A DNA stretch of 11,283 nt from the NCBI GenBank assembly GCA_964418595.1, contig CAYQMF010000167.1, forward strand, positions 1 to 11,283, given 5' to 3'. Of this stretch, positions 5,422 to 11,283 are shown piece by piece (position 1 is the first letter of the stretch; every line of letters begins with the position of its first letter). The stretch is from CAYQMF01 sp964418595 (GTDB taxonomy: Bacteria > Planctomycetota > UBA1135 > UBA2386). The notes beneath the pieces are model-generated. The model was given only the letters and a program-made list of their open reading frames with translations. It was not told the DNA's origin and searched no databases. The translations under genes were made by a program, and so were the position numbers.

Positions 5422-6114
5422 ATGAGCTGGCAGCGGATCGTCCTCGGCATCGGCAACCCCGGTCCCGAGTACGCGCTGACGCGACACAACGTCGGCTTCA
5501 TGGTGCTCGACACGCTCGCGAAGCGGCGAGGTCTGGCCTTCCACCGACTCGAGCGACGTGACCCTTCGGGCGCGAAGCTCTTCTCGGGCAAGGTCAAGGC
5601 CGCGGTCGCCGAAGCCGTGCAGGACGGTGTGTCGGTCCTGTTCGTCAAACCGCAGACGTACGTGAATCTCTCCGGTGTCGTCGCCGGCGCGCTCCTCGAG
5701 CACGCGGGCCTCGGACCGGAATCGCTCTTTGTCGTAGTCGACGACCTGAACCTACCGCTGGGCCGGATTCGATGCCGGCCGTCGGGAAGTGCGGGTGGCC
5801 ACAACGGGCTCAAGTCCATCGAGCTCGCCCTGACGCAACTCAGGGACCCGAGTCAGCTCAGGGACCCGAGTCAACCCAGGGACCCGAGTCAACCCGGGGA
5901 TCCGGCCACCGCGAACTACCCCCGTCTCCGTCTCGGTATAGGTGCACCATCCGTGTCCCTCGTGGATCACGTGCTGGCTCGCTTCCTGACGGTGGAACAG
6001 GAGGTCCTGGGACCCGCCCTCGAGCGGGCTGCCGACGCAGTCGTGGACTGGATCGGCGGATGCAGCATGGATGACTTGATGAGCCGCTACAACGGCTCCG
6101 GAGCCAACGAGTGA
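5422..6114 (+). CDS. pth: Peptidyl-tRNA hydrolase with a repeat insertion
   Basis: Pth cleaves the ester bond of peptidyl-tRNAs released early from ribosomes and recycles the tRNA. All key residues are visible: GIGNPGPEY with N12, TRHNVGF with catalytic H22, KPQTYVNLSG with N82, VVDDLNLP with D108, and SGSAGGHNGLKSI with N128 (E. coli N10, H20, N68, D93 and N114). At 230 residues it is longer than the usual 190-200. The extra length is a hexapeptide repeat at 139-162 (QLRDPS, QLRDPS, QPRDPS, QPGDPA) in the loop just before YPRLRLGIG, which otherwise follows N128 by only some 16 residues in the family. Active-site motifs flank the repeat intact, so the enzyme is probably functional. No SD precedes ATG 5422. 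The stop overlaps the rpsF GTG start by 4 bases. Confidence 0.95.
   Translation: MSWQRIVLGIGNPGPEYALTRHNVGFMVLDTLAKRRGLAFHRLERRDPSGAKLFSGKVKAAVAEAVQDGVSVLFVKPQTYVNLSGVVAGALLEHAGLGPESLFVVVDDLNLPLGRIRCRPSGSAGGHNGLKSIELALTQLRDPSQLRDPSQPRDPSQPGDPATANYPRLRLGIGAPSVSLVDHVLARFLTVEQEVLGPALERAADAVVDWIGGCSMDDLMSRYNGSGANE
5836..5907 (+). repeat. 18-bp imperfectly palindromic tandem repeat inside pth
   Basis: Three near-identical 18-base units (5836-5853, 5854-5871, 5872-5889) and a fourth degenerate one (5890-5907) encode QLRDPS, QLRDPS, QPRDPS and QPGDPA in the pth frame. The core CAGGGACCCGAGT is identical in the first three. In unit 1, ACTC-A-GG (5838-5844) can pair with CC-C-GAGT (5847-5853) with one mismatch, so each unit is close to a small hairpin. 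The pairing weakens in units 2 and 3. The period is a multiple of three, so copy-number change would keep the frame. Confidence 0.92.
6082..6105 (+). promoter_or_regulatory. Alternative hairpins over the rpsF ribosome-binding site
   Basis: Inside the 3' end of pth, AGCCG (6082-6086) can pair with CGGCT (6093-6097) around a 6-base loop. Alternatively GGCT (6094-6097) can pair with AGCC (6102-6105), part of the perfect 12-base palindrome at 6094-6105. The rpsF SD GGAG (6100-6103) is free in the first pairing and occluded in the second. The pairings are mutually exclusive, which is compatible with a translational switch. rpsF leaders in many bacteria carry an S6:S18-binding motif, but I cannot confirm that motif here. 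Confidence 0.3.
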
Positions 6115-6557
6115 CGAAGACTTATGAATGCATGGTCCTGGTGAACAACCAGGAGGTTCGCAAGGGCTGGCAAGCCTGCAAGCAGAGCGTGGTCGACATC
6201 TTCGCCAAGCACAAGGCGGAGGTCGTGAGCGCCAAACGCTGGGACGAGCGGCGGCTCGCCTACCCGATCGAGGGGCAGCAGCGCGCCACATACCTGCTGA
6301 TCTACTTCAAGGCGAGCGACACGGCGCCGAACCTGATCCGCCGCGACCTCGACTTCAGCGAGCGCGTGCTGCGCCACCTCATCCTGGTCTGCGAGGAGGT
6401 GCCCGCCGGGGCATTCGAGCCGGAGGCCGCGTTCGACGAGAGCCGGGCCGGCGACGAAGTGCCGGAGCCCACACCCGAAGCGCCGACCGGGGCAGCCGGC
6501 GACGAAGAAGAGACTCAGGAAGGTGGCGATGACGACGCCGCCACGGAGGATGCGTGA
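6111..6557 (+). CDS. rpsF: Small-subunit ribosomal protein bS6
   Basis: bS6 binds bS18 and the central domain of 16S rRNA on the platform of the small subunit. The 148-residue protein has the typical opening TYECMVLVNN, the central RRLAYPIEGQQRATYLLIYF and then DFSERVLRHLIL. From about residue 106 an Asp/Glu/Ala-rich tail follows; acidic C-terminal tails are known in this family (in E. coli bS6 it is extended by glutamate ligation), and this one is long. The start is GTG at 6111, overlapping the pth stop by 4 bases, with SD GGAG 7 bases upstream. The stop shares one base with the rpsR ATG. A local hairpin may modulate its translation. Confidence 0.96.
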   Translation: MTKTYECMVLVNNQEVRKGWQACKQSVVDIFAKHKAEVVSAKRWDERRLAYPIEGQQRATYLLIYFKASDTAPNLIRRDLDFSERVLRHLILVCEEVPAGAFEPEAAFDESRAGDEVPEPTPEAPTGAAGDEEETQEGGDDDAATEDA

Positions 6558-6835
6558 TGGCATACAACGACTACGAGAAGGAGATGGAGGCGAGTGAGAA
6601 CCGTGGTCCGCGCCGTGGTCGCTTCCCCAGGTTCACGCGCGGGTCGCAGGTCGAGCCGGAGCAGCCGCTCGACTACAAGAACCTCGAGTACCTCGGGCGC
6701 TTGGTCTCCGGCCAGGGCAAGATCTCGTCGCGCAAGCGCACGGGCTTCTCCGGCCAGAACCAGCGCATGCTCGGGCTCGCGATCAAGCGGGCGCGCTTCC
6801 TCGGGCTGATGCCCTACGTGGGAGGCAGGAGCTGA
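6557..6835 (+). CDS. rpsR: Small-subunit ribosomal protein bS18
   Basis: bS18 forms a heterodimer with bS6 on the 30S platform. The 92-residue protein has the conserved LDYKNLEYLGRLVS and GKISSR, then the basic core AIKRARFLGLMPYV. There is no cysteine, so this is the zinc-free form. The first 30 residues are a charged, poorly conserved extension. ATG 6557 is preferred over the in-frame GTG at 6554 because SD GGAGG (6545-6549) lies 7 bases before the ATG and only 4 before the GTG. It overlaps rpsF by one base (TGATG), which suggests translational coupling and fits a 1:1 protein pair. Many bacteria have ssb between rpsF and rpsR; here they are directly adjacent. Confidence 0.95.
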   Translation: MAYNDYEKEMEASENRGPRRGRFPRFTRGSQVEPEQPLDYKNLEYLGRLVSGQGKISSRKRTGFSGQNQRMLGLAIKRARFLGLMPYVGGRS

Positions 6836-6838
6836 GCC

Positions 6839-7291
6839 ATGCAGGTACTCCTCAAGCGCAGCGTCGAGCACCTCGGCCGCATCGGCGACGTGGTGACCGT
6901 CAAGCCGGGCTTCGCCCGGAACTACCTTCTCCCGCGCGGGTTCGCCGCGCCCCTCAACGCCGGCAACGTGGCGGAGATCGAACGGCTCCGCGCCCTCGCC
7001 AAGGCGGAGGAGCAGGATCGCGTCAAGTCGTTCCGCGAGACCGCGCAGCAGCTCACCGGCGTGTCGGTCACGATCGAGGGCCGCGCCAACGACGAGGGCC
7101 ATCTGTTCGGCTCCGTCACCGCCACCCAGATCGGTGCCGCCCTGCGGGCCAAGGGGTTCGACGTCCAGGACGGCCACGTCAAGCTCGACGCACCCATCAA
7201 GTCGATCGGCGTCTTCGACGTCCGGTTGCACCTGCACCAGGAGGTGGACGCCACCCTCAAGGTGTGGGTGGTGCAGTCCAAGCCCGACTGA
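6839..7291 (+). CDS. rplI: Large-subunit ribosomal protein bL9
   Basis: bL9 binds 23S rRNA near the base of the L1 stalk and helps maintain reading frame. The 150-residue protein is normal length. The N-terminal domain carries the family signature at 13-36: G13, G16, V21, G24-F25, N28-Y29-L30 and G34. A long charged helix follows (about 45-75), and then the C-terminal domain with LFGSVTATQI and the end region FDVRLHLHQEVDATLKVWV. The SD AGGAG (6827-6831) is 7 bases before the ATG, at the end of rpsR, and the gap to rpsR is 3 bases. rimO follows after 12 bases, so the ribosomal genes read straight into a ribosome-modifying enzyme. Confidence 0.97.
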   Translation: MQVLLKRSVEHLGRIGDVVTVKPGFARNYLLPRGFAAPLNAGNVAEIERLRALAKAEEQDRVKSFRETAQQLTGVSVTIEGRANDEGHLFGSVTATQIGAALRAKGFDVQDGHVKLDAPIKSIGVFDVRLHLHQEVDATLKVWVVQSKPD

Positions 7292-7303
7292 CCTCGAGGG
7301 GTC

Positions 7304-8665
7304 ATGAACGAAGCCATCCGAGTCTGCCTGATCAGCCTGGGTTGCGCCCGCAACCTGGTGGACTCGGAGGTGATCCTCGGCCACGCGGTGGAGCAGGGGT
7401 TCCTGGTCACCCAGAACCCCGAAGACGCCGACGTCGCGGTGATCAACACCTGCGGCTTCATCGAGCAGGCCAAGCAGGAGTCGATCGACACCATCCTGTC
7501 GGTGTGCCGCCTCAAGGAGGAGGGCCAGCTCAAGGGCGTGATCGCCGTGGGCTGCCTCACCCAGCGCTACGGCGCGGACCTGCGCGAGTCGATGCCGGAG
7601 GTCGACGCCGTGCTCGGGATCTCCGACTACAGCGGCGTGCCGGGCATCGTGCGCAAGCTGGTCAACGGTTCGAAGCGCCGCTGGTCGGCCACGGTCGACG
7701 GCGGCAAGCCGAAGACGGCGCGCTCCGACACCAACCGCGTGCTGCTCACACCGAAGAGCTTCAGCTACCTGCGGATCTCGGAGGGCTGCGACCACACGTG
7801 CACCTTCTGCGCCATCCCGAGCATGCGCGGCCGCAACCGCAGCAAGCCGATGGACGTGCTGGTCGAGGAGACCCGCAATCTCGCCGGCGCCGGCGTGAAG
7901 GAGATCGTCGTCGTCGCCGAGGACAGCACGGCGTACGGCCTCGACGTCTTCCGCAAGCGCAAGCTGGCGGAGCTGCTCGAACAGATCGGCGCCGTCGACG
8001 GGATCGAGTGGATCCGCGTGATGTACGCGTACCCGCACACGGTCGACAAGGAGCTGACCCGCGTGCTGCGCGAGCACGACAAGCTCGTGCCGTACCTCGA
8101 CATCCCCATCCAGCACATCAGCAGTCCGATGCTGCGCGCGATGAAGCGCGGCGTGTCCTCGGAGCAGGTGGCCGACATCCTGTGGCGCCTGCGCGACGAG
8201 GTGCCCGGGATCGCGGTGCGGAGCACCTACATCGTCGGCTTCCCCGGCGAGACCGACGCCGACTTCGACGCGCTGCTCGCCTTCACCGAGAAGTACCGCT
8301 TCGAGCGCCTGGGTGTGTTCACCTACTCGCCTGAGGAAGGCACGCCGGCGTTCGACCTGCCGGGCGCGGTGCCCGCGGAGGTGGCGGCGGAGCGGCAGGA
8401 GCGGCTGATGGCGGTGCAGAAGACGATCCTCGACGCGCACAACGCGGCGCGGGTCGGGCAGACGCTGCGCGTGCTCATCGATGGTCGCGAGAGCGCCGCG
8501 CGGTGCGTCGGTCGCACCGTCGCCGATGCGCCGGAGATCGACTGCCGGGTCCTGGTCGCGAGCGAAGATCTCGTCGCCGGCGAGTTCGCCGACGTCTCGA
8601 TCACCGGGGTCGAGGGCTACGACCTCGTCGGCGTCGTGCGCGCTGGAGGGGAGGTCGCGCGGTGA
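7304..8665 (+). CDS. rimO: Ribosomal protein uS12 methylthiotransferase
   Basis: RimO is a radical-SAM enzyme that methylthiolates an aspartate of ribosomal protein uS12, using two 4Fe-4S clusters. The 453-residue protein has all three parts. The N-terminal UPF0004 domain has cluster cysteines C14 (SLGCARNLVDSE), C50 (INTCGF) and C84 (VGCLTQRY). The radical-SAM domain has C162, C166 and C169 (EGCDHTCTFCAIP) and the RimO-type VVAEDSTAYG. A C-terminal TRAM domain begins at about 385. CARNLVDSE together with STAYG favours RimO over the tRNA enzyme MiaB. GAGGGG (7296-7301) lies just before the ATG. It follows three ribosomal-protein genes and overlaps pgsA by 4 bases; rimO-pgsA adjacency is common in bacteria. 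Confidence 0.96.
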   Translation: MNEAIRVCLISLGCARNLVDSEVILGHAVEQGFLVTQNPEDADVAVINTCGFIEQAKQESIDTILSVCRLKEEGQLKGVIAVGCLTQRYGADLRESMPEVDAVLGISDYSGVPGIVRKLVNGSKRRWSATVDGGKPKTARSDTNRVLLTPKSFSYLRISEGCDHTCTFCAIPSMRGRNRSKPMDVLVEETRNLAGAGVKEIVVVAEDSTAYGLDVFRKRKLAELLEQIGAVDGIEWIRVMYAYPHTVDKELTRVLREHDKLVPYLDIPIQHISSPMLRAMKRGVSSEQVADILWRLRDEVPGIAVRSTYIVGFPGETDADFDALLAFTEKYRFERLGVFTYSPEEGTPAFDLPGAVPAEVAAERQERLMAVQKTILDAHNAARVGQTLRVLIDGRESAARCVGRTVADAPEIDCRVLVASEDLVAGEFADVSITGVEGYDLVGVVRAGGEVAR

Positions 8666-9225
8666 ACCTGCCGAACCTGATCACGGTCGGGCGACTCATC
8701 CTGACGGTGGTCTGCTTCGGATGCGTCGAGGCGATGCGGGTCACCGGCGATGCGACCTGGGCCTGGGTCGCGTTCGGCCTGTTCCTGGTGGCGGCGATCA
8801 CCGACTTCGTCGACGGCTATCTCGCCCGCCGACTCGGCCAGGTGACCCAGTTCGGTCGGATCGCCGATCCCTTCGCCGACAAGATCCTCGTGTGCGGCGC
8901 GATGGTGCTCCTCGTCGAGTTTCCGCTCACGGCCGCATACCTCCCGTCGTGGGTGGTCGTCGTGATCCTGGGCCGTGAGTTCCTGGTGACGACCCTGCGC
9001 GCGGCGGCCGAGGCCGCGGGGCATGCGTTCCCGGCGGATCGGCTGGGCAAGTGGAAGATGGTCCTGCAGTGCGTGGCGGTGAGCGGCCTGCTCAGCATCC
9101 TGGGCGGGTCGCTGGTGTTCGAGTGGATCACGATCGGCGCGATCTGGCTGTCGCTGGTGCTGACGCTGGTGTCTGGCCTCAACTACATCGTGCGGGCGCG
9201 GCGGATGCTCGGAGGCGTCGCGTGA
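8662..9225 (+). CDS. pgsA: CDP-diacylglycerol-glycerol-3-phosphate phosphatidyltransferase
   Basis: PgsA makes phosphatidylglycerol phosphate from CDP-diacylglycerol and glycerol-3-phosphate in the inner membrane, the committed step to phosphatidylglycerol and cardiolipin. The 187-residue protein opens with NLPNLITVGRL. It carries the complete CDP-alcohol phosphotransferase motif: D48, D51-G52, A55-R56, G65, D69 and D73, with canonical spacing. GREFLVTTLR (104-113) is typical of PgsA. About five or six hydrophobic segments are visible. The start is GTG 8662, which overlaps the rimO stop by 4 bases and has SD GGGGAGG (8648-8654) 7 bases upstream. The stop overlaps the pgpA start by 4 bases. 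Confidence 0.96.
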   Translation: MNLPNLITVGRLILTVVCFGCVEAMRVTGDATWAWVAFGLFLVAAITDFVDGYLARRLGQVTQFGRIADPFADKILVCGAMVLLVEFPLTAAYLPSWVVVVILGREFLVTTLRAAAEAAGHAFPADRLGKWKMVLQCVAVSGLLSILGGSLVFEWITIGAIWLSLVLTLVSGLNYIVRARRMLGGVA

Positions 9226-9725
9226 GCCTCGGCGACCGCATCCGTTGGCTGCTGGTGACGGGGTGCGGGCTCGGGCTCGCGCCGGTGGCGTCGGGGACCT
9301 TCGGCACCCTCGGCGGGGTCGCCCTCGCGCTGCTGCTGCAGGTCTGGCTCACCGGCGCGTCGCTCGGCATCGGTCTCGCCGCGCTCGGCGCCGTCCTGCT
9401 CGCCGTCGGCTGCTCGTTCACGAGCTTCACGGTGCGGATCCTGAAGGCCGAGGATCCCAAGCCCTTCGTGCTCGACGAGATCGTCGGCTACCTCGTGGCG
9501 GTGGCGATCCTCACCTTCTGGCGCGGCGACCCGTCGCCCACCGGACACGCCGCGGCCTTCGTGGTCTTCCGCGCGTTCGATGTGTGGAAGCCCTGGCCGG
9601 CGAATCGGCTCGAGTACGTCCCCGGCGCGCCGGGCATCATGCTCGACGACGCCGCGGCGGGCGTGTACTCGGGGCTCGTGCTCGGCGCGCTGCCCTGGCT
9701 CGGGCTCGTGGTCACGTATCCCTAG
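9222..9725 (+). CDS. pgpA: Phosphatidylglycerophosphatase A
   Basis: PgpA removes the phosphate from phosphatidylglycerol phosphate, the product of the preceding gene, giving phosphatidylglycerol. The 167-residue membrane protein has the family hallmarks: the N-terminal PVASGTFGTLGG (21-32), FVLDEIVGYL with D85-E86, FRAFDVWKPWP (116-126) with D120, and GIMLDDAAAGVY (138-149) with D142-D143. Hydrophobic segments lie at about 30-65, 88-100 and 148-165. The start is GTG 9222, overlapping the pgsA stop by 4 bases, with SD GGAGG (9211-9215) 6 bases upstream. Overlapping genes for consecutive steps indicate coupled expression. In related genomes cinA and recA often follow, but not here. Confidence 0.95.
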   Translation: MSLGDRIRWLLVTGCGLGLAPVASGTFGTLGGVALALLLQVWLTGASLGIGLAALGAVLLAVGCSFTSFTVRILKAEDPKPFVLDEIVGYLVAVAILTFWRGDPSPTGHAAAFVVFRAFDVWKPWPANRLEYVPGAPGIMLDDAAAGVYSGLVLGALPWLGLVVTYP

Positions 9726-9733
9726 GATCCCAC

Positions 9734-10843
9734 ATGGCGAAACGCAGTTCTCGTCGGGGGCGGCTCGCGCTGCGCATGTCGCTGATCGCCGGCCCGGTCG
9801 CCGCCCTGCTCGCCCTCATCACCGCGGTGATCCTGGTGCACACGTTCGGCTCCGCCGCCACCGCGCCGCCGCCCGACCTCGTGTCGCGCGCGTGGATCCT
9901 GGGGCTCGCGTTCGCCGGCATCACCGGGATCGTGGTGGGCGGCGTCGCCTGGGCACTCGCCAACGCGATCGCGGCGCGCCTCACCGACCTGGGGCTGGCG
10001 GTGAACAAGCTCGGGCGCGGATCGGTGGCCACGCGCGTGCGCACGTCGGGCAACGACGAGGTCACCGCGCTCGGCTCGTCGATCCAATACCTCGCCAACG
10101 ACCTGGCCAGCATGTTCGAGGAGCAGAGCAAGGCCGGCGGCCAGCAGGTGGGCTTCGACCCGCAGGTGCGCGCCTTGCGCGACCGCGTGCTGCCGGCGAA
10201 CGGTGTGGACGCGCCCGCCGGCTACGAGGCCGATGCCGTCCTCGCCCCGGGCAGCCGGGGCGGGCTCGACTACTTCGGCGGCGTGAGCAAGGAGGACCTC
10301 GGCATCCTGTACCTGGTGAGTGCCGAAGGCTCCGGCGCGCTCGCGGTGTTTGCGGCCCGCCTGGCGCGCGACGAGTTGCAGCGCGCCCTCGACGCCGGCG
10401 CCAACGCGCGCAAGGCGCTCTCCCACACCAACCGCGTGATGCACAAGACCCTGCCGTCGTCGGTGTGCGCGCGTGCCACGCTCCTCGAGCTGACCGCCGA
10501 CGAGATCAAGCTGTACCAGGTCGGCATGCGCGCGCCGGCCCTCATGTGCGTGGCGGGGCGCGTCGAGGACGTCGTCGCGGAGGGGCTCGCGCTGGGTCTC
10601 GACGAGGGTTCGGTGTTCGAGAAGCAGCTCCGGCCCACCAAGATCCCGGTCGCCCAGGGCGTGCGCGTCGTGCTCACCAACGACGCCGGGGCCCGCCACG
10701 ACGAGCTGCGCGATCTGGTGCAGCAGCACACCGCGAAGAACACCGGCGCCTTCATGAACATGGTCCTCGTCGGCCTCGAAGGCGACGCGGGCGACGATGG
10801 CCTGCGTGAGGACGTGGTGCTAGTCACCGCGAAGCGATGGTGA
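9734..10843 (+). CDS. HAMP-domain membrane protein with a degenerate SpoIIE/PP2C-like domain
   Basis: The 369-residue protein has a basic N-terminus (MAKRSSRRGR), TM1 at about 16-37, a short periplasmic loop (38-52), TM2 at about 54-76 and a HAMP-type linker at about 75-130 (AARLTDLGLAVNKLGRG, then NDEVTALGSSIQYLAND). Residues 165-368 follow the SpoIIE phosphatase layout: SRGGLDYFGGV (174-184) where GGDxxD is expected, YLVSAEGSGALAV (193-205) for GDVSGHG, VGMRAPAL (263-270) for GHPPxL, LALGL (285-289), VLTNDAGARHDEL (313-325) for TDGxxEA, and EDVVLVT (359-365) for DDxTLV. Several metal-binding aspartates appear substituted, so this may be a pseudo-phosphatase sensor rather than an enzyme. The loop is too small for a classical periplasmic sensor domain. 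SD AGGA (9724-9727) is 6 bases before ATG 9734. The MazG gene follows after 5 bases. Confidence 0.85.
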   Translation: MAKRSSRRGRLALRMSLIAGPVAALLALITAVILVHTFGSAATAPPPDLVSRAWILGLAFAGITGIVVGGVAWALANAIAARLTDLGLAVNKLGRGSVATRVRTSGNDEVTALGSSIQYLANDLASMFEEQSKAGGQQVGFDPQVRALRDRVLPANGVDAPAGYEADAVLAPGSRGGLDYFGGVSKEDLGILYLVSAEGSGALAVFAARLARDELQRALDAGANARKALSHTNRVMHKTLPSSVCARATLLELTADEIKLYQVGMRAPALMCVAGRVEDVVAEGLALGLDEGSVFEKQLRPTKIPVAQGVRVVLTNDAGARHDELRDLVQQHTAKNTGAFMNMVLVGLEGDAGDDGLREDVVLVTAKRW

Positions 10844-10848
10844 GCACC

Positions 10849-11130
10849 ATGGATCAGGACGGCTTCCAGGCGAAGATCGAGGCGATCTATCTGGCGCGCG
10901 ATGCCGCGCGCGGCATCGACGGCACCACGCTCTGGTTCGTCGAAGAGGTCGGCGAACTGGTGCGCGCCATCCGCCGCAAGGAGCGGAGCAACCTCGAAGA
11001 GGAGTTCGCCGACGTGTACGCGTGGCTCGTGACGCTCGCGTCGCTGCACGGCGTGGACCTCGAGAAGGTCGCGCGCGCGAAGTACGCGCAAGGCTGCCCG
11101 CGCTGCAAGCGGACGCCCTGCGGGTGTTGA
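10849..11130 (+). CDS. MazG-type nucleotide pyrophosphohydrolase with four-cysteine tail
   Basis: Members of this family hydrolyse nucleoside triphosphates to monophosphates and pyrophosphate, often to clear damaged or excess nucleotides; the substrate here is unknown. The 93-residue protein is a single all-alpha MazG domain. LWFVEEVGELVRAIRR contains the E-E-x-x-E metal motif, and the partner motif is EEEFADV (E-x-x-x-D). The C-terminus CPRCKRTPCGC has four cysteines (CxxC and CxC), a likely zinc knuckle that I recall from other small MazG-like proteins. ATG 10849 is chosen because family members begin a few residues before FQ, and GGTGAG (10839-10844) lies 4 bases upstream. The in-frame ATG at 10837 would add four residues and overlap the previous gene by 7 bases. 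It is probably co-translated with the HAMP gene. Confidence 0.9.
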   Translation: MDQDGFQAKIEAIYLARDAARGIDGTTLWFVEEVGELVRAIRRKERSNLEEEFADVYAWLVTLASLHGVDLEKVARAKYAQGCPRCKRTPCGC

Positions 11131-11283
11131 ACCTCCTGCGGCTGAAGGCGGGGGTAGATGGGCTGCAAGGGCTGCGAATTGTTGCGTCGCGCACAAGATT
11201 GGCGAGGCCTGCAATCTCGCCACGCCCGCTAGGCCTCAAACAAGCGACAAGAGGGCGCGTTTCGTGGTGACCGGAGGGCGTTC
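11131..11283. other. Terminal intergenic stretch with alternative hairpins
   Basis: I see no convincing gene in these 153 bases. GGCGAG (11201-11206) can pair with CTCGCC (11216-11221). GAGGCCT (11204-11210) can instead pair with AGGCCTC (11231-11237); the two stems share bases and exclude each other. No U-run follows either, so neither is a standard terminator. GGAGGG at 11273-11278 could be the SD of a gene starting just beyond the right edge, or GTG at 11264/11267 could be a start, but too little sequence remains to decide. Confidence 0.4.

Noticed and set aside
5836..5907. CRISPR-like array
   Set aside because: The units are contiguous 18-mers with no spacers, lie in frame in pth, and no cas genes are present.
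6515..8440. Very long open frame on the minus strand (641 codons) opposite rpsF-rpsR-rplI-rimO
   Set aside because: It is the antisense shadow of well-conserved genes. Its product is rich in R, H, D, V and L as expected from GC-rich reverse frames and shows no recognisable domain.

Overview
This 11.3 kb window is a very GC-rich, densely packed bacterial chromosome segment, mostly conserved housekeeping genes on the + strand. GTG starts, 1-7 bp gene overlaps and strong Shine-Dalgarno (SD) sites inside the operon are common. The order glmU-prs-rplY-pth-rpsF-rpsR-rplI-rimO-pgsA-pgpA, and a capsule-type gene at the left edge, suggest a Gram-negative, deltaproteobacterial or Myxococcota-like lineage. 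That assignment is inference from gene order and composition; there is no rRNA to confirm it. I see no tRNA, rRNA, CRISPR, insertion sequence or prophage.

Left edge (1-2262): two divergently transcribed envelope-type genes. The minus-strand gene (708 to beyond 1) encodes a protein with a capsule-polysaccharide (KpsS/KpsC-like) signature. The plus-strand gene (814-2262) encodes a polytopic membrane protein resembling GT-C glycosyltransferases. Between them are 105 bp containing two short perfect inverted repeats.

Middle (2313-7291): a predicted promoter with a C6-T5-C6 mirror repeat just downstream leads into glmU (UDP-GlcNAc synthesis), prs (PRPP synthesis) and rplY (ribosomal protein bL25). 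A second predicted promoter (5364-5392) leads into pth (peptidyl-tRNA hydrolase), rpsF, rpsR and rplI. The pth gene carries an in-frame 18-bp tandem repeat that adds about 20 residues to a normally compact enzyme.

Right part (7304-11130): rimO (modifies ribosomal protein uS12) is followed with 4-bp overlaps by pgsA and pgpA, the two consecutive enzymes of phosphatidylglycerol synthesis. Next come a two-TM HAMP protein with what looks like a degenerate SpoIIE/PP2C phosphatase domain, and a small MazG-type nucleotide pyrophosphohydrolase with a four-cysteine tail. The last 153 bp have no convincing gene but hold alternative hairpins.

From glmU to the MazG gene no intrinsic terminator is visible and gaps are at most 95 bp. 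Much of the block may therefore be co-transcribed, linking cell-wall precursor, nucleotide, translation and phospholipid functions. No clear-cut new system is present. The best leads are the pth repeat, the unusual glmU leader, and the HAMP pseudo-phosphatase/MazG pair.
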